Origin: Gemmatimonadales bacterium
Lineage (GTDB): Bacteria; Gemmatimonadota; Gemmatimonadetes; Palauibacterales; Palauibacteraceae
Direction: 5' to 3'
Assembly: GCA_009838765.1 (NCBI GenBank)
Contig: VXQX01000010.1
Span: 1 to 64,000, forward strand
Length of the DNA stretch: 64,000 nucleotides
Shown: positions 36,596-46,144 of the stretch, one piece after another
Position numbering within the stretch: the first letter of the stretch is position 1
How the letters are laid out: each line of letters begins with the position of its first letter
The notes under the pieces: generated by a model
Databases searched by the model: none
Told to the model about the DNA's origin: nothing
Seen by the model: the letters and a program-made list of their open reading frames with translations, nothing else
Position numbers and translations under genes: made by a program

Positions 36596-37483
36596 TTGGC
36601 TGAAATTCGGAAGGTCGGGGTGGTCGGAGCGGGATTGATGGGAGGCGGGATCGCGCAGGTCAGCGCGGCGGCCGGCTATGAGACGATCGTGCGGGAGGTG
36701 GAGCAGGGCCTCCTCGACCGCGGGCTGGCCGGGATCCGAAAGAACCTCGACCGCGCCGTGCATAAGGAGAAGCTTGGTGCGGCGGACCGGGACGAGACGA
36801 TGGCTCGCCTCCACCCGACCCTCGAGCCGGGCGACCTGGCGGAGTGCGACCTCATCATCGAGGCGATCACCGAGAACCTCGGAGCGAAACACGCGCTCTT
36901 CGCCGAGCTTGGCGGACTGTGCGCCGGAGAGACGATCTTCGCCTCCAACACATCGAGCCTGTCCATCACCGAACTCGCCGCGGAGACGGATCGGCCGGAG
37001 CGTTTCGTCGGGCTCCACTTCTTCAGCCCCGTTCCGGTCATGCCGCTGGTGGAGGTCGTCCGCTGCGGGCAGACTGCGGATGAAACGTTCGAGGCGGCCT
37101 TCGCCTTCGCCGGATCGCTCGGGAAGAGCCCGATCGCCTGTGGCGACAATACCGGCTTCGTGGTGAACCGGCTGCTCGTGCCGTACATGCTCGACGCGAT
37201 TCGCGCGTACGAAGCCGGGGTCGCATCGATCCCCGACATCGACAAGGGGCTGCGGCTGGGCTGCGGCTACCCGATGGGCCCGTTCACGCTGGGCGATTTC
37301 GTGGGGCTCGACACGCTGTACCACATCACGGGGATCATGTACGACGAGTACAAGGAGGCGCGCTTCGCCTCTCCGCCTCTCCTGCGCCGCATGTACCTGG
37401 CCGGATACCACGGCCGGAAGACGGGGAAGGGCTTCTACGACTACAGCGGCGACGAACCGGTAGTGTCCAGCTTCGTGCTGTAG
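36596..37483 (+). CDS. 3-hydroxybutyryl-CoA dehydrogenase
   Basis: 295 residues from TTG 36596, chosen because GGAGGG (36582-36587) lies 8 bases upstream and the N-terminus AEIRKVGVVGAGLMGGGIAQ then matches family length. NAD-binding GxGxxG is clear; the catalytic His is in VGLHFFSPVPVMPLVEVV, and NTGFVVNRLLVPYM with GCGYPMGPFTLGD is typical. It reduces acetoacetyl-CoA to 3-hydroxybutyryl-CoA or the reverse. The tandem repeat immediately upstream may influence expression. Confidence 0.92.
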   Translation: MAEIRKVGVVGAGLMGGGIAQVSAAAGYETIVREVEQGLLDRGLAGIRKNLDRAVHKEKLGAADRDETMARLHPTLEPGDLAECDLIIEAITENLGAKHALFAELGGLCAGETIFASNTSSLSITELAAETDRPERFVGLHFFSPVPVMPLVEVVRCGQTADETFEAAFAFAGSLGKSPIACGDNTGFVVNRLLVPYMLDAIRAYEAGVASIPDIDKGLRLGCGYPMGPFTLGDFVGLDTLYHITGIMYDEYKEARFASPPLLRRMYLAGYHGRKTGKGFYDYSGDEPVVSSFVL

Positions 37484-37555
37484 TGTGCGCCCCAAACGGA
37501 CCGGAGGACGGCGTGGCGTCTTCCGGTCCACCTACCGTCTCCATGGCGTGTGAGA

Positions 37556-37584
37556 TTGCAAATCGTTTGATGCAAGAATAGATT
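37556..37584 (+). promoter_or_regulatory. Promoter-like pair before the ImmA/IrrE gene
   Basis: TTGCAA (37556-37561), 17-base spacer, TAGATT (37579-37584), then 6 bases to the ATG. This AT-rich patch stands out from the surrounding sequence. GATTGCAAAT and GATTGCATTT near its ends are repeated sequences that could serve as an operator for the XRE-type HTH protein encoded next. No SD is present, so the mRNA is probably leaderless. Confidence 0.52.
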
Positions 37585-37590
37585 GCATTT

Positions 37591-38715
37591 ATGTCGTTGG
37601 CATCCGATCCTCGCGTTGGCCTCCGTTTCAGGGCGGCCCGAAAACGCGCTCGCCTGACGCAAGAGGAACTTGCCGGCGCCTTAGGCCTCCGGCATCGGCA
37701 GACGATTGCCAGCATCGAATCCGGGGAACGACCTCTGAGCGCGAGGGAACTGGTCAGCGCCATGGACGTGCTCGGGGTCGATCTTGACTACTTCACCGAC
37801 CCCTTTCGACTCGTGGGCGAGGGCCAGTTCTCGTTCAGGACGAGTACGGGCGTCGCGGGTGCGGTGCTCGACGACTTCGAAGATTGCGCGGGACGCTGGA
37901 TTGCCATGTACCGTGAGCTCTCCCTGGAGCAGGGTTTTGAGCCGCGGTGGCTGGAGTCCAAGCTGGCCCTCACGGCCGGATCATCCTTCGAGGACGCCCA
38001 AGCCTCCGGGGAGTCGGTAGCTGATCGCTGGCAACTGGGCTCGTGCCCCGCGGCGAAGCTGCGTTCGGCCATGGAGAGCCGCGCCTCAATCCTGGTGCTC
38101 GATGTCGACACACCACCTGGCGTTTCCGGTGCAGCCTCGAGGGTTCCCGGGCTGAGTTGTGTGTTGGTTAATCGTAACGATCCTGAACGACGTCGGAACT
38201 TCGACCTGGCCCACGAGCTGTTTCATCTGCTGACGTGGGACGCAATGCCACCCGAGCGGACCGAAGACGTTAGCGTTCCAAGAACCGGAAAGGGGTGGCG
38301 TGTCGAGCGACTTGCCGAGAACTTCGCCGCCGCGATCCTCATGCCCGAGAAGATGCTGCGGCAGCGGTGGGAGCGGTCGGCGGGGGAAACCGGCATCCAC
38401 CAGCGGATCAATGAGATCGCGGACGATTTCCGCGTCTCCGGAACGGCCTGCAAGTGGCGTCTTCACAACGCCGGACTGCTCGCAGGGTCGGATCTCGCGG
38501 AGATCGATGACCGGCGCTTCGTGGCCAACGGGCACACAACCGATCCCCCCCCCGAAGTGCCGGCATTCAGCAAGCCGTTCATCGATCGCGTCGTTGTAGC
38601 CCTGGATGCTGGTCGCCTCTCCGTAAGGCGGGCGGCTACTCTGCTCGGCCTGTCGTTGGCGGATCTCGTTTCCCTCATCCGAGGTTATGGCCACGAGACG
38701 TATTTCGAGGCGTGA
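37591..38715 (+). CDS. XRE-HTH plus ImmA/IrrE-type metallopeptidase
   Basis: 374 residues. An N-terminal XRE-type HTH (about 12-66: FRAARKRARLTQEELAGALG), then an ImmA/IrrE (COG2856) domain with the zinc motif DLAHELFHLLTW (His-Glu-x2-His at about 208-212) and NFAAAILMP. Proteins of this kind cut repressor or antitoxin-like partners or act as antitoxins. It overlaps the PIN-domain gene by 29 bases, an arrangement described for predicted toxin-antitoxin pairs (COG2856 with PIN or other toxin). Probably represses its own promoter. Confidence 0.9.
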   Translation: MSLASDPRVGLRFRAARKRARLTQEELAGALGLRHRQTIASIESGERPLSARELVSAMDVLGVDLDYFTDPFRLVGEGQFSFRTSTGVAGAVLDDFEDCAGRWIAMYRELSLEQGFEPRWLESKLALTAGSSFEDAQASGESVADRWQLGSCPAAKLRSAMESRASILVLDVDTPPGVSGAASRVPGLSCVLVNRNDPERRRNFDLAHELFHLLTWDAMPPERTEDVSVPRTGKGWRVERLAENFAAAILMPEKMLRQRWERSAGETGIHQRINEIADDFRVSGTACKWRLHNAGLLAGSDLAEIDDRRFVANGHTTDPPPEVPAFSKPFIDRVVVALDAGRLSVRRAATLLGLSLADLVSLIRGYGHETYFEA

Positions 38716-39226
38716 ACCCGTAGGTTTCGCCCCGAACGACATCGTACTCGTGGACACCATGATCGTCATCGAGGCGGTGGATACCGGTTGCTGGAACGCC
38801 GTGGCCGGTGGCAGACAGATCGTCACAGTCGAGGAGTGTGCGGAAGAACTGCGGCGCGGCGATCCTTCCATGCGCGGGTACGTCCCAGTGCGCGAACAGG
38901 ACATCGCCCGCGCCACCGTGAGAACGCTGTCCAGCGCAGCGGACGTCACCTTTCGTTTGCAGTACCCCGATGCCCACCGCCTCGACGCCGGTGAGCGCGA
39001 CTTGTTGGCGTTGGCATACATGCTGGCAGATGGCTTCATCCTGTGTAGTTGCGACAAGGCGGCAGTAACGGCGGCTCACGCACTCGGATGGCTCGATCGA
39101 GTTGTTTCGCTTGAGGCCCTGGCGACGAGTGTCGGCGTACGTCCGCGCCGACCGCTCAGGCGACAGTATACCATCAGGCAGCTGGAGGCCTGGAGGACAT
39201 CGCTGCTCCCGGACGCTGGGCCCTGA
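38687..39226 (+). CDS. PIN-domain protein, putative RNase toxin
   Basis: 179 residues from ATG 38687. Acidic residues of a PIN-like nuclease are seen: Asp in DIVLVDTMIVIEAV (about 23), Glu/Asp in RLDAGERDLLALA and Asp in CSCDKAAV. PIN toxins cleave tRNA or mRNA. It overlaps the upstream HTH-ImmA gene, so expression is coupled; that gene is the expected antitoxin or regulator. Its length and extra N-terminal residues (MATRRISRREPVG) are unlike typical VapC, so I call only PIN-like. Confidence 0.82.
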   Translation: MATRRISRREPVGFAPNDIVLVDTMIVIEAVDTGCWNAVAGGRQIVTVEECAEELRRGDPSMRGYVPVREQDIARATVRTLSSAADVTFRLQYPDAHRLDAGERDLLALAYMLADGFILCSCDKAAVTAAHALGWLDRVVSLEALATSVGVRPRRPLRRQYTIRQLEAWRTSLLPDAGP

Positions 39227-39278
39227 GGCGGCATCACCCGCTCCGGTCCGCCCGAGCCACTCGAAGGCGCCTCGGGAG

Positions 39279-40121
39279 CTACTCCCGGAAGCGGACCTGA
39301 ACGCCCAGCGCGTCCCCGGCGATCAGCGGACGGATCCGGGCGCGGGCGGAAGGAGAGACTCCGGGGGCGGCGGACGAGGGTTCGATCCCGAGCCAGCCCG
39401 CGGCGGCGGCCGTCGCCCGGCCGCCCACCCACCAGCCGATGAAGCCGCCGACGACCACGTCGGAAAGCCAGTGGCGGTCTCCGTAGATGCGGGCGATTCC
39501 CGTGCCCGCGGCGGCCGCGTAGAAGGGGATCGCCCACCCGCCGTCGGTCACCTCATCGACGGCGGCGGCAATGGCGAAGGCATAGGCCGTATGGCCGGAA
39601 CCCAGCGATGCGTTGCCCCGGAAGGGGTCGAAGTGCAGGACGCCCCGCTCGTCTCTCGGGCGGCTTCGTCCCAGCGTCCAGTTGAGGACGGTGTTCGACA
39701 TCGAGCCGGCGAAGACGCCGAAGAAGGCCGAGGTCGCCCGCCGGACGCCCCGTTCCCCGTCCAACGCGACGCCGAGCAGAATCCCGCCCCCGGCGAGAAA
39801 TGGCGCGGTCCGCTGCCAGTCGCCGTACGTGTGGCCCGCCTCGGCCAGATCACGTCCCAACGTGCCCTGATGGTCCAGCGCCAGGCTGCGGACGTGCTCG
39901 TCGAGGAGGAAGGTGCCGCCGAGCACGCCTGCCGCGAGGGCGATATCCCGCCCGATCCGGCTCGCGCCCGGCGTCCGCGAATCCGGAGGCGCTTCAACGG
40001 TCTGCGCGGCGAGGTGGACCGGTAACAGGAGCCACGCCAACCCGAGGGAGGAGACCGCCCCTCGCAGGGCTCTGTTTCGCGTGATCGGGCGGCGTGCGCC
40101 GCGGCGGTCGAGGCGTGTCAT
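39279..40121 (-). CDS. PAP2 superfamily membrane phosphatase
   Basis: 280 residues, ATG 40121 taken although the frame is open further upstream, because a signal-like hydrophobic segment (AVSSLGLAWLLLPVHLAAQT) starts here. The PAP2 motifs are GRSRPRD (KxxxxxxRP-like), SLGSGHTAYAF (PSGH-like) and IYGDRHWLSDVVVGG (SRxxxxxHxxxD). Such enzymes dephosphorylate undecaprenyl pyrophosphate, phosphatidate or similar lipids. The first lysine of the canonical motif is replaced (LNWTLGRSRP), which is seen in periplasmic PAP2 subfamilies. Confidence 0.87.
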   Translation of the reverse strand: MTRLDRRGARRPITRNRALRGAVSSLGLAWLLLPVHLAAQTVEAPPDSRTPGASRIGRDIALAAGVLGGTFLLDEHVRSLALDHQGTLGRDLAEAGHTYGDWQRTAPFLAGGGILLGVALDGERGVRRATSAFFGVFAGSMSNTVLNWTLGRSRPRDERGVLHFDPFRGNASLGSGHTAYAFAIAAAVDEVTDGGWAIPFYAAAAGTGIARIYGDRHWLSDVVVGGFIGWWVGGRATAAAAGWLGIEPSSAAPGVSPSARARIRPLIAGDALGVQVRFRE

Positions 40122-40208
40122 GGACGTCTTCGAAGCTGCCTGCGGGGAGCCTCTCGGGCAACCGCTCGGCGGTGCTTTCCGGAGAAGGCCTCCAACGGAC
40201 AAATTTCC

Positions 40209-40237
40209 TTGCGGTATAAGGCTTTTCGCCGTATTTT
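40209..40237 (+). promoter_or_regulatory. Candidate promoter of recF
   Basis: TTGCGG (40209-40214), 17-base spacer and TATTTT (40232-40237), 9 bases before the recF GTG. The region is AT-rich compared to its surroundings. Weak -35, good -10. Confidence 0.35.
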
Positions 40238-40246
40238 CACAAGCCT

Positions 40247-41415
40247 GTGACGAAGACACCGGAGGCACCGCCCATCCGCCAGCCCGAGGCGTCCTCCGCG
40301 CCTTTTCTCAGGCGCTTGATCCTGCGCGACTACCGCAACTTCGAACGACTCGAATGCGAGTTTCCCGAAGCCGGCGTCGCGATCATCGGGCCCAACGGAT
40401 CGGGCAAGACGAACCTCCTCGAGGCGATCTGCTACCTCGAGGTTTTTCGGTCCTTTCGAGGCGTGCGGGACCGCGACCTTGTGCGGTTCGGACAGACCGT
40501 GTTTCGGGTGGAAGGTGAGGTGGAGGGGGGGATGTCCGTGGCTGCGGCCTACGACCGGTCTCAACGGATCAAGAAGGTCGAGATCGACGCGCTCGAGGTG
40601 GAGCGGGTTTCGGCGGGGATCGGCTCGGTGGGGGTCGCGGCGTTCCGCCTCGACGACGCCGAGATCGTGCGCGGAGGGCCGACGCTGCGGCGTCGCTTCC
40701 TCGACGTCGCGCTCTCGGTGGGCGTGGTGGGCTACCTGCCGGCGCTGCAGCGCTACCGGGGTCTTCTGTCGCAGCGGAACGAGGCGCTGCGGCGCGGCGG
40801 GTCGAACGACGAGATCGAAGCGTGGACGGAAGGGTTGATCGAGGCGGGCGGAGTCCTCACGGAAAGGCGGGCGGAGTGGGTGTCGGAGGGGGCGGAGCGA
40901 TACGCCGATTTCTACGCACGGATCTCGGGAGGAGACCGGGCGGGGCTTCGGTATTCGGCTTCGATCGCTTCGAATGGCGGAACGGACGGTGCGGAGGGCG
41001 CGGTGTCGTGGGAGGACCGCTTTCGACACGCGCTCGAGAGGGCCGGAGAACGTGAGCGTCGGCAGGGCATGACCGTGGTGGGCCCGCACCGTGACGAGAT
41101 CCGGTTCGAAGTCGAGGCGCCGGAGGGCCCCCGCGACCTCCGGAGCTACGGGTCGAGCGGACAGCAGCGCACGGCAGCGCTCGCCCTGCGCCTGCTCGAA
41201 GCGGATCGGCTCAGGGAACGGCTCGGCCGCGAGCCGCTGTACGTCCTCGACGACGTGTTTGCGGAACTCGACGAGGGACGTTCCGACCGGCTGTTTCGCC
41301 TCTTCGAGTCCGAGCGGGGCGGTCAGGTGATTCTCACGGCGCCCAAGCCCGGTGACGTAGGGCTGTTAGGTGGGAAGCTCGCGCGCTGGCGCCTGCGCAA
41401 TGGACGGCTGATCGC

Positions 41416-41419
<4 letters not shown>
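40247..41419 (+). CDS. recF: DNA replication and repair protein RecF
   Basis: 390 residues, GTG start. Walker A IIGPNGSGKTNLLEA at about 46-60, the SMC-like signature YGSSGQQRTAALALRL at about 305, and Walker B YVLDDVFAELDE at about 333. RecF loads RecA at ssDNA gaps with RecO and RecR. It heads the recF-dciA-gyrB cluster, which often lies near dnaA; dnaA and dnaN are not in the window. GTGA overlap with the next gene. Confidence 0.95.
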
Positions 41420-43787
<2,368 letters not shown>

Positions 43788-43889
43788 GTCGCCCTCCCCG
43801 ATCCACCGTTCGTTGGCGGCTCGCGCGGCTCATGGCCGGGGCGCGCGGGTTGATAGTTCGTTGATGTCCGCCCCGATCCTTGTGCTGGA

Positions 43890-43912
43890 GAGGGCGGCAC
43901 GGCGTCGCCCTC
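43890..43912 (+). ncRNA. Conserved 5'-leader hairpin of small exported protein 1
   Basis: GAGGGCG (43890-43896) and CGCCCTC (43906-43912) can form a 7-bp stem with a 9-base loop. The same hairpin (loop GCAGGGTGT instead of GCACGGCGT) sits before the paralogous gene at 45639. Both are followed by ATCAGGGGAGGTGG and the start codon. Being conserved where the rest of the leader differs, it may be an mRNA element. Confidence 0.55.
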
Positions 43913-43937
43913 CGGTATCAATCAGGGGAGGTGGACG

Positions 43938-44285
43938 ATGATGAGGACGAGGAGAGGCAGGAAAACGGCGTGGCCGCTCGCCGTGGCGTGGGCCTTCGCG
44001 GGGGCATTGGCGGTCTCGCTGGCGCAGCCGTCCGAGGCCGCGGCGCAGAGCGAGTGTGGGGACTACATCTCGGGAGGTCGGGACTTTCCGGCGAGTGGAA
44101 CGCTGATAGGCTGGCAGCGGGTTACCGCCACCTTCGGCGGCAGCGCCGGCGTCGAGGGCGCCGGCCTGAGCGGCGGGCTCAACGGCAGCATCGCGGTGAG
44201 CTTCAACGTCGGCGTCTACCGGATGCACGATGGAAGCCACCTGAGCCTCCGGTGCGATGACTACACGGAATGGGACCTCCAGTGA
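43938..44285 (+). CDS. Small secreted protein, paralogue 1
   Basis: 115 residues from ATG 43938, preceded by GGGGAGGTGG. Sec signal with MMRTRRGRK n-region and hydrophobic core, cleavage near AAAQ-S; the N-terminal 40 residues nearly match those of the paralogue at 45683. The mature part has two Cys (about 40 and 106), shares E-C-x-x-(Y/W)-(I/V)-S-G-G and G-x-L-(I/V)-G-x-Q-x-V-T with its paralogue, and has a Gly-rich insert. Unknown function; no hydrolase motif. The leader hairpin and the downstream hairpin at 44466 are also shared. Confidence 0.72.
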   Translation: MMRTRRGRKTAWPLAVAWAFAGALAVSLAQPSEAAAQSECGDYISGGRDFPASGTLIGWQRVTATFGGSAGVEGAGLSGGLNGSIAVSFNVGVYRMHDGSHLSLRCDDYTEWDLQ

Positions 44286-44358
44286 GTCGAGCGCGCGGAG
44301 TCATCGGTTCGAGGTCGCGTCCCGCGCGAGTTGAGGCTGCAGCTGCGAACCGTGGGCC

Positions 44359-44450
44359 GGGGGGGGGCGCGGGGGCGGGGGGGGGGGGGGGGGGGGGGGG
44401 GCGGGGGGGCGGCGGGGGGGGGGGGGGGGCGGGGGGGGGGGGGGGGGGGG
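44359..44450 (+). repeat. G-tract of 92 bases
   Basis: From 44359 to 44450 nearly every base is G, broken only by eight C. It would form strong G-quadruplexes on the plus strand, but such tracts are also a known artefact of two-colour sequencing and of assembly across gaps. It lies between a small gene and a lipoprotein lacking a start codon, so missing real sequence is likely. Confidence 0.9.
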
Positions 44451-44465
44451 TAGGCCTCCCGCGCG

Positions 44466-44496
44466 CCGGCCACCCTGCTTCTGACTCGGTGGCCGG
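44466..44496 (+). terminator. 3' hairpin of module 1
   Basis: CCGGCCACC (44466-44474) pairs with GGTGGCCGG (44488-44496) over a 13-base loop. The stem matches the perfect 14-bp hairpin after the paralogue (46040-46072). No T-run follows. Confidence 0.5.
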
Positions 44497-44498
44497 GG

Positions 44499-45575
44499 AC
44501 GGTTTCGCGCACCATCGCTCTGGGTCTGGCGGGCGCCCTCGGTTCGGCGGGCTGCGGAGGCCCGGACGCCGACGACGGGCGTGTCTATTTCAGCGAGAGC
44601 ACCAGCCACGTTTACGAAATCGGGCCGTCCGATACCCACCTGGATCAACTGGACGAACGCGTCAGCTTCGGTTCCATCATCGACGTAGTGGCCGTACCCG
44701 GCGGCTATTTCGTCGCCGACGGGCTCGACCCGCGTATCGTCCTGCTCGATGAGGGTCTCAACCCGGTGCGAACCATGGGCAGGGAGGGGGAAGGACCTGG
44801 AGAGTACAGGCTCCCGTGGCATCTGTCCCGGGCGGATGATCGGGTTCTGGTCCACGATAGCGGGAACGGCCGGGTCACCTACCTGACGCTGGAGGGCGAT
44901 TTCGTGGCGAGCCGGCGGTTTCCCGGTCTCGCAAGCGGTATCGCGGGACATCCGGAACTCGGGCTGCTCGTCGCGGGCGATGCGTTCCCCGACCATTACC
45001 TGACGCGAGTTTCGGAGCAGGCGCATACCGCTTTCGGACCGATCCCGGCCGAGTGGATCGTCGACCCCGAAGACTCCGACGACTCCGCAGACAAAGTACA
45101 GCTCCCCGAGGATCGGGTCGCGGTGACGCCCGACGGTCTCGTACACGTCCTCGACGGGGATCGGCTTGCGCTCGTGAGTTATCGCCCCGACGGCGAGCTC
45201 GTGGGCATCGTCTTCCTGCCCAAGGAGATGCAGGCTCGCGAAGTGAAGCAGAACGAGGAGATGATCGAAGCGCTCGGCGGACGCGACCGAGTCCTCTCCT
45301 CACCGGTGGTGATGTCCCTTACGCCTCTCGACGATGGTCGCCTGCTCGCCGGAACAACCTCCGCGGTGACCGCCGACGGTCTGGTCACGAGGGGTCGGGT
45401 ACTGGACCTGGAGCGTCTCGAGGCGATCCCCCTGGTCTTCGGCGCCGACGTCGATCGACCATGGGCACGGGCGGTTCGCGTCGATATCGACCGACTGGAT
45501 CGGGCGGTCCTCAATCCCATGTGGACTGCGAGCCTCGAAGCCGCGCCGGTCCGGCTTGTAGACCGGGACCGATGA
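44499..45575 (+). CDS. Beta-propeller (6-bladed, NHL-like) lipoprotein, start unresolved
   Basis: From 44454 the frame is open, but no ATG, GTG or TTG precedes the lipoprotein signal RTIALGLAGALGSAGC; the first GTG (44688) falls inside the propeller. The codon nearest the signal's start is ACG at 44499, so the real start is either rare, or lost with the G-tract. The mature protein has repeats such as FVADGLDPRIVLLDEGLNPV, GREGEGPGEY and VHDSGNGRVTYLTLEGDFV, typical of 6-bladed propellers (YVTN/NHL). Surface-exposed ligand binding is likely; no enzyme motif. Confidence 0.68.
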   Translation, partial: TVSRTIALGLAGALGSAGCGGPDADDGRVYFSESTSHVYEIGPSDTHLDQLDERVSFGSIIDVVAVPGGYFVADGLDPRIVLLDEGLNPVRTMGREGEGPGEYRLPWHLSRADDRVLVHDSGNGRVTYLTLEGDFVASRRFPGLASGIAGHPELGLLVAGDAFPDHYLTRVSEQAHTAFGPIPAEWIVDPEDSDDSADKVQLPEDRVAVTPDGLVHVLDGDRLALVSYRPDGELVGIVFLPKEMQAREVKQNEEMIEALGGRDRVLSSPVVMSLTPLDDGRLLAGTTSAVTADGLVTRGRVLDLERLEAIPLVFGADVDRPWARAVRVDIDRLDRAVLNPMWTASLEAAPVRLVDRDR

Positions 45576-45638
45576 TCTTCCCCCCGCCGCGACTCCCGTT
45601 GATGCCCCGTTGAAGCTTCTCAGGATCCTGGTATCGGA

Positions 45639-45659
45639 AGGGCGGCAGGGTGTCGCCCT
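45639..45659 (+). ncRNA. Conserved 5'-leader hairpin of small exported protein 2
   Basis: AGGGCG (45639-45644) pairs with CGCCCT (45654-45659), 6-bp stem, 9-base loop (GCAGGGTGT). Same position relative to the SD as the hairpin at 43890. The two differ in loop sequence but keep the stem. Confidence 0.52.
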
Positions 45660-45682
45660 CGCTGACCGATCAGGGGAGGTGG

Positions 45683-45973
45683 ATGATGATGAGGACGAGG
45701 AGAAATCGCGGAGGAGCGTGGCTGCTCGGGGTGGCATGGCTTCTTGCGGGAGCCCTGGCGCTTTCGCTGGCCCAACCGTCCGAAGCCGCGGCACAGGACG
45801 AGTGTGCGGAGTGGGTGTCCGGAGGTCCGGACAATCTCGCAATCGGGCGCCTGGTAGGCTCTCAGGAGGTGACGTTCTACGTGCGTTTGTTCATCTGGAG
45901 GATTCCCGTGAACATGACCGTCGGGTGGTACCACCTGGATAACGGCGGCCTCGCCGGCCTCCCGTGTCCATGA
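45683..45973 (+). CDS. Small secreted protein, paralogue 2
   Basis: 96 residues. Three consecutive in-frame ATGs (45683, 45686, 45689) follow GGGGAGGTGG; the first is used. The signal peptide (MMMRTRRNRGG to AAAQ-D) almost equals that of paralogue 1. The mature 60 residues share the DECAEWVSGG start, the G-x-L-V-G-x-Q-x-V-T block and a terminal Cys (95), but lack the Gly-rich insert and have a hydrophobic YVRLFIWRIPVN stretch instead. Two Cys probably form a disulfide. Function unknown. Confidence 0.72.
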   Translation: MMMRTRRNRGGAWLLGVAWLLAGALALSLAQPSEAAAQDECAEWVSGGPDNLAIGRLVGSQEVTFYVRLFIWRIPVNMTVGWYHLDNGGLAGLPCP

Positions 45974-46039
45974 GCCGCGCGCAAGGCGTGACCGGTTCGA
46001 AGCTCCGTCCGCGGGGGTTGGGTCTTCGCCGAGAGCCGT

Positions 46040-46072
46040 CCCCGGCCACCGAGTTCCGCTCGGTGGCCGGGG
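46040..46072 (+). terminator. Perfect 14-bp hairpin after module 2
   Basis: CCCCGGCCACCGAG (46040-46053), loop TTCCG, CTCGGTGGCCGGGG (46059-46072). A very stable RNA hairpin 67 bases after the small gene's stop. Only ATGGTTGATG follows, so intrinsic termination would be weak; it may stabilise the 3' end or mark the end of the module. Related to the hairpin at 44466. Confidence 0.7.
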
Positions 46073-46108
46073 ATGGTTGATGTTCAGGACGCTGCGGGAT
46101 CGCGGGAC

Positions 46109-46138
46109 TTGAAACCGCGCCGATCCAGCCCGTAGCCT
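46109..46138 (+). promoter_or_regulatory. Promoter of glpK, probably leaderless
   Basis: TTGAAA (46109-46114), 18-base spacer, TAGCCT (46133-46138), then exactly 6 bases to the ATG at 46145. No SD is present between. Confidence 0.5.
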
Positions 46139-46144
46139 GGGACC

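Noticed and set aside
44359-44450. G-quadruplex regulatory element
   Set aside because: Base composition would allow it, but an artefact is the simpler reading, so it is not claimed as a regulatory site.
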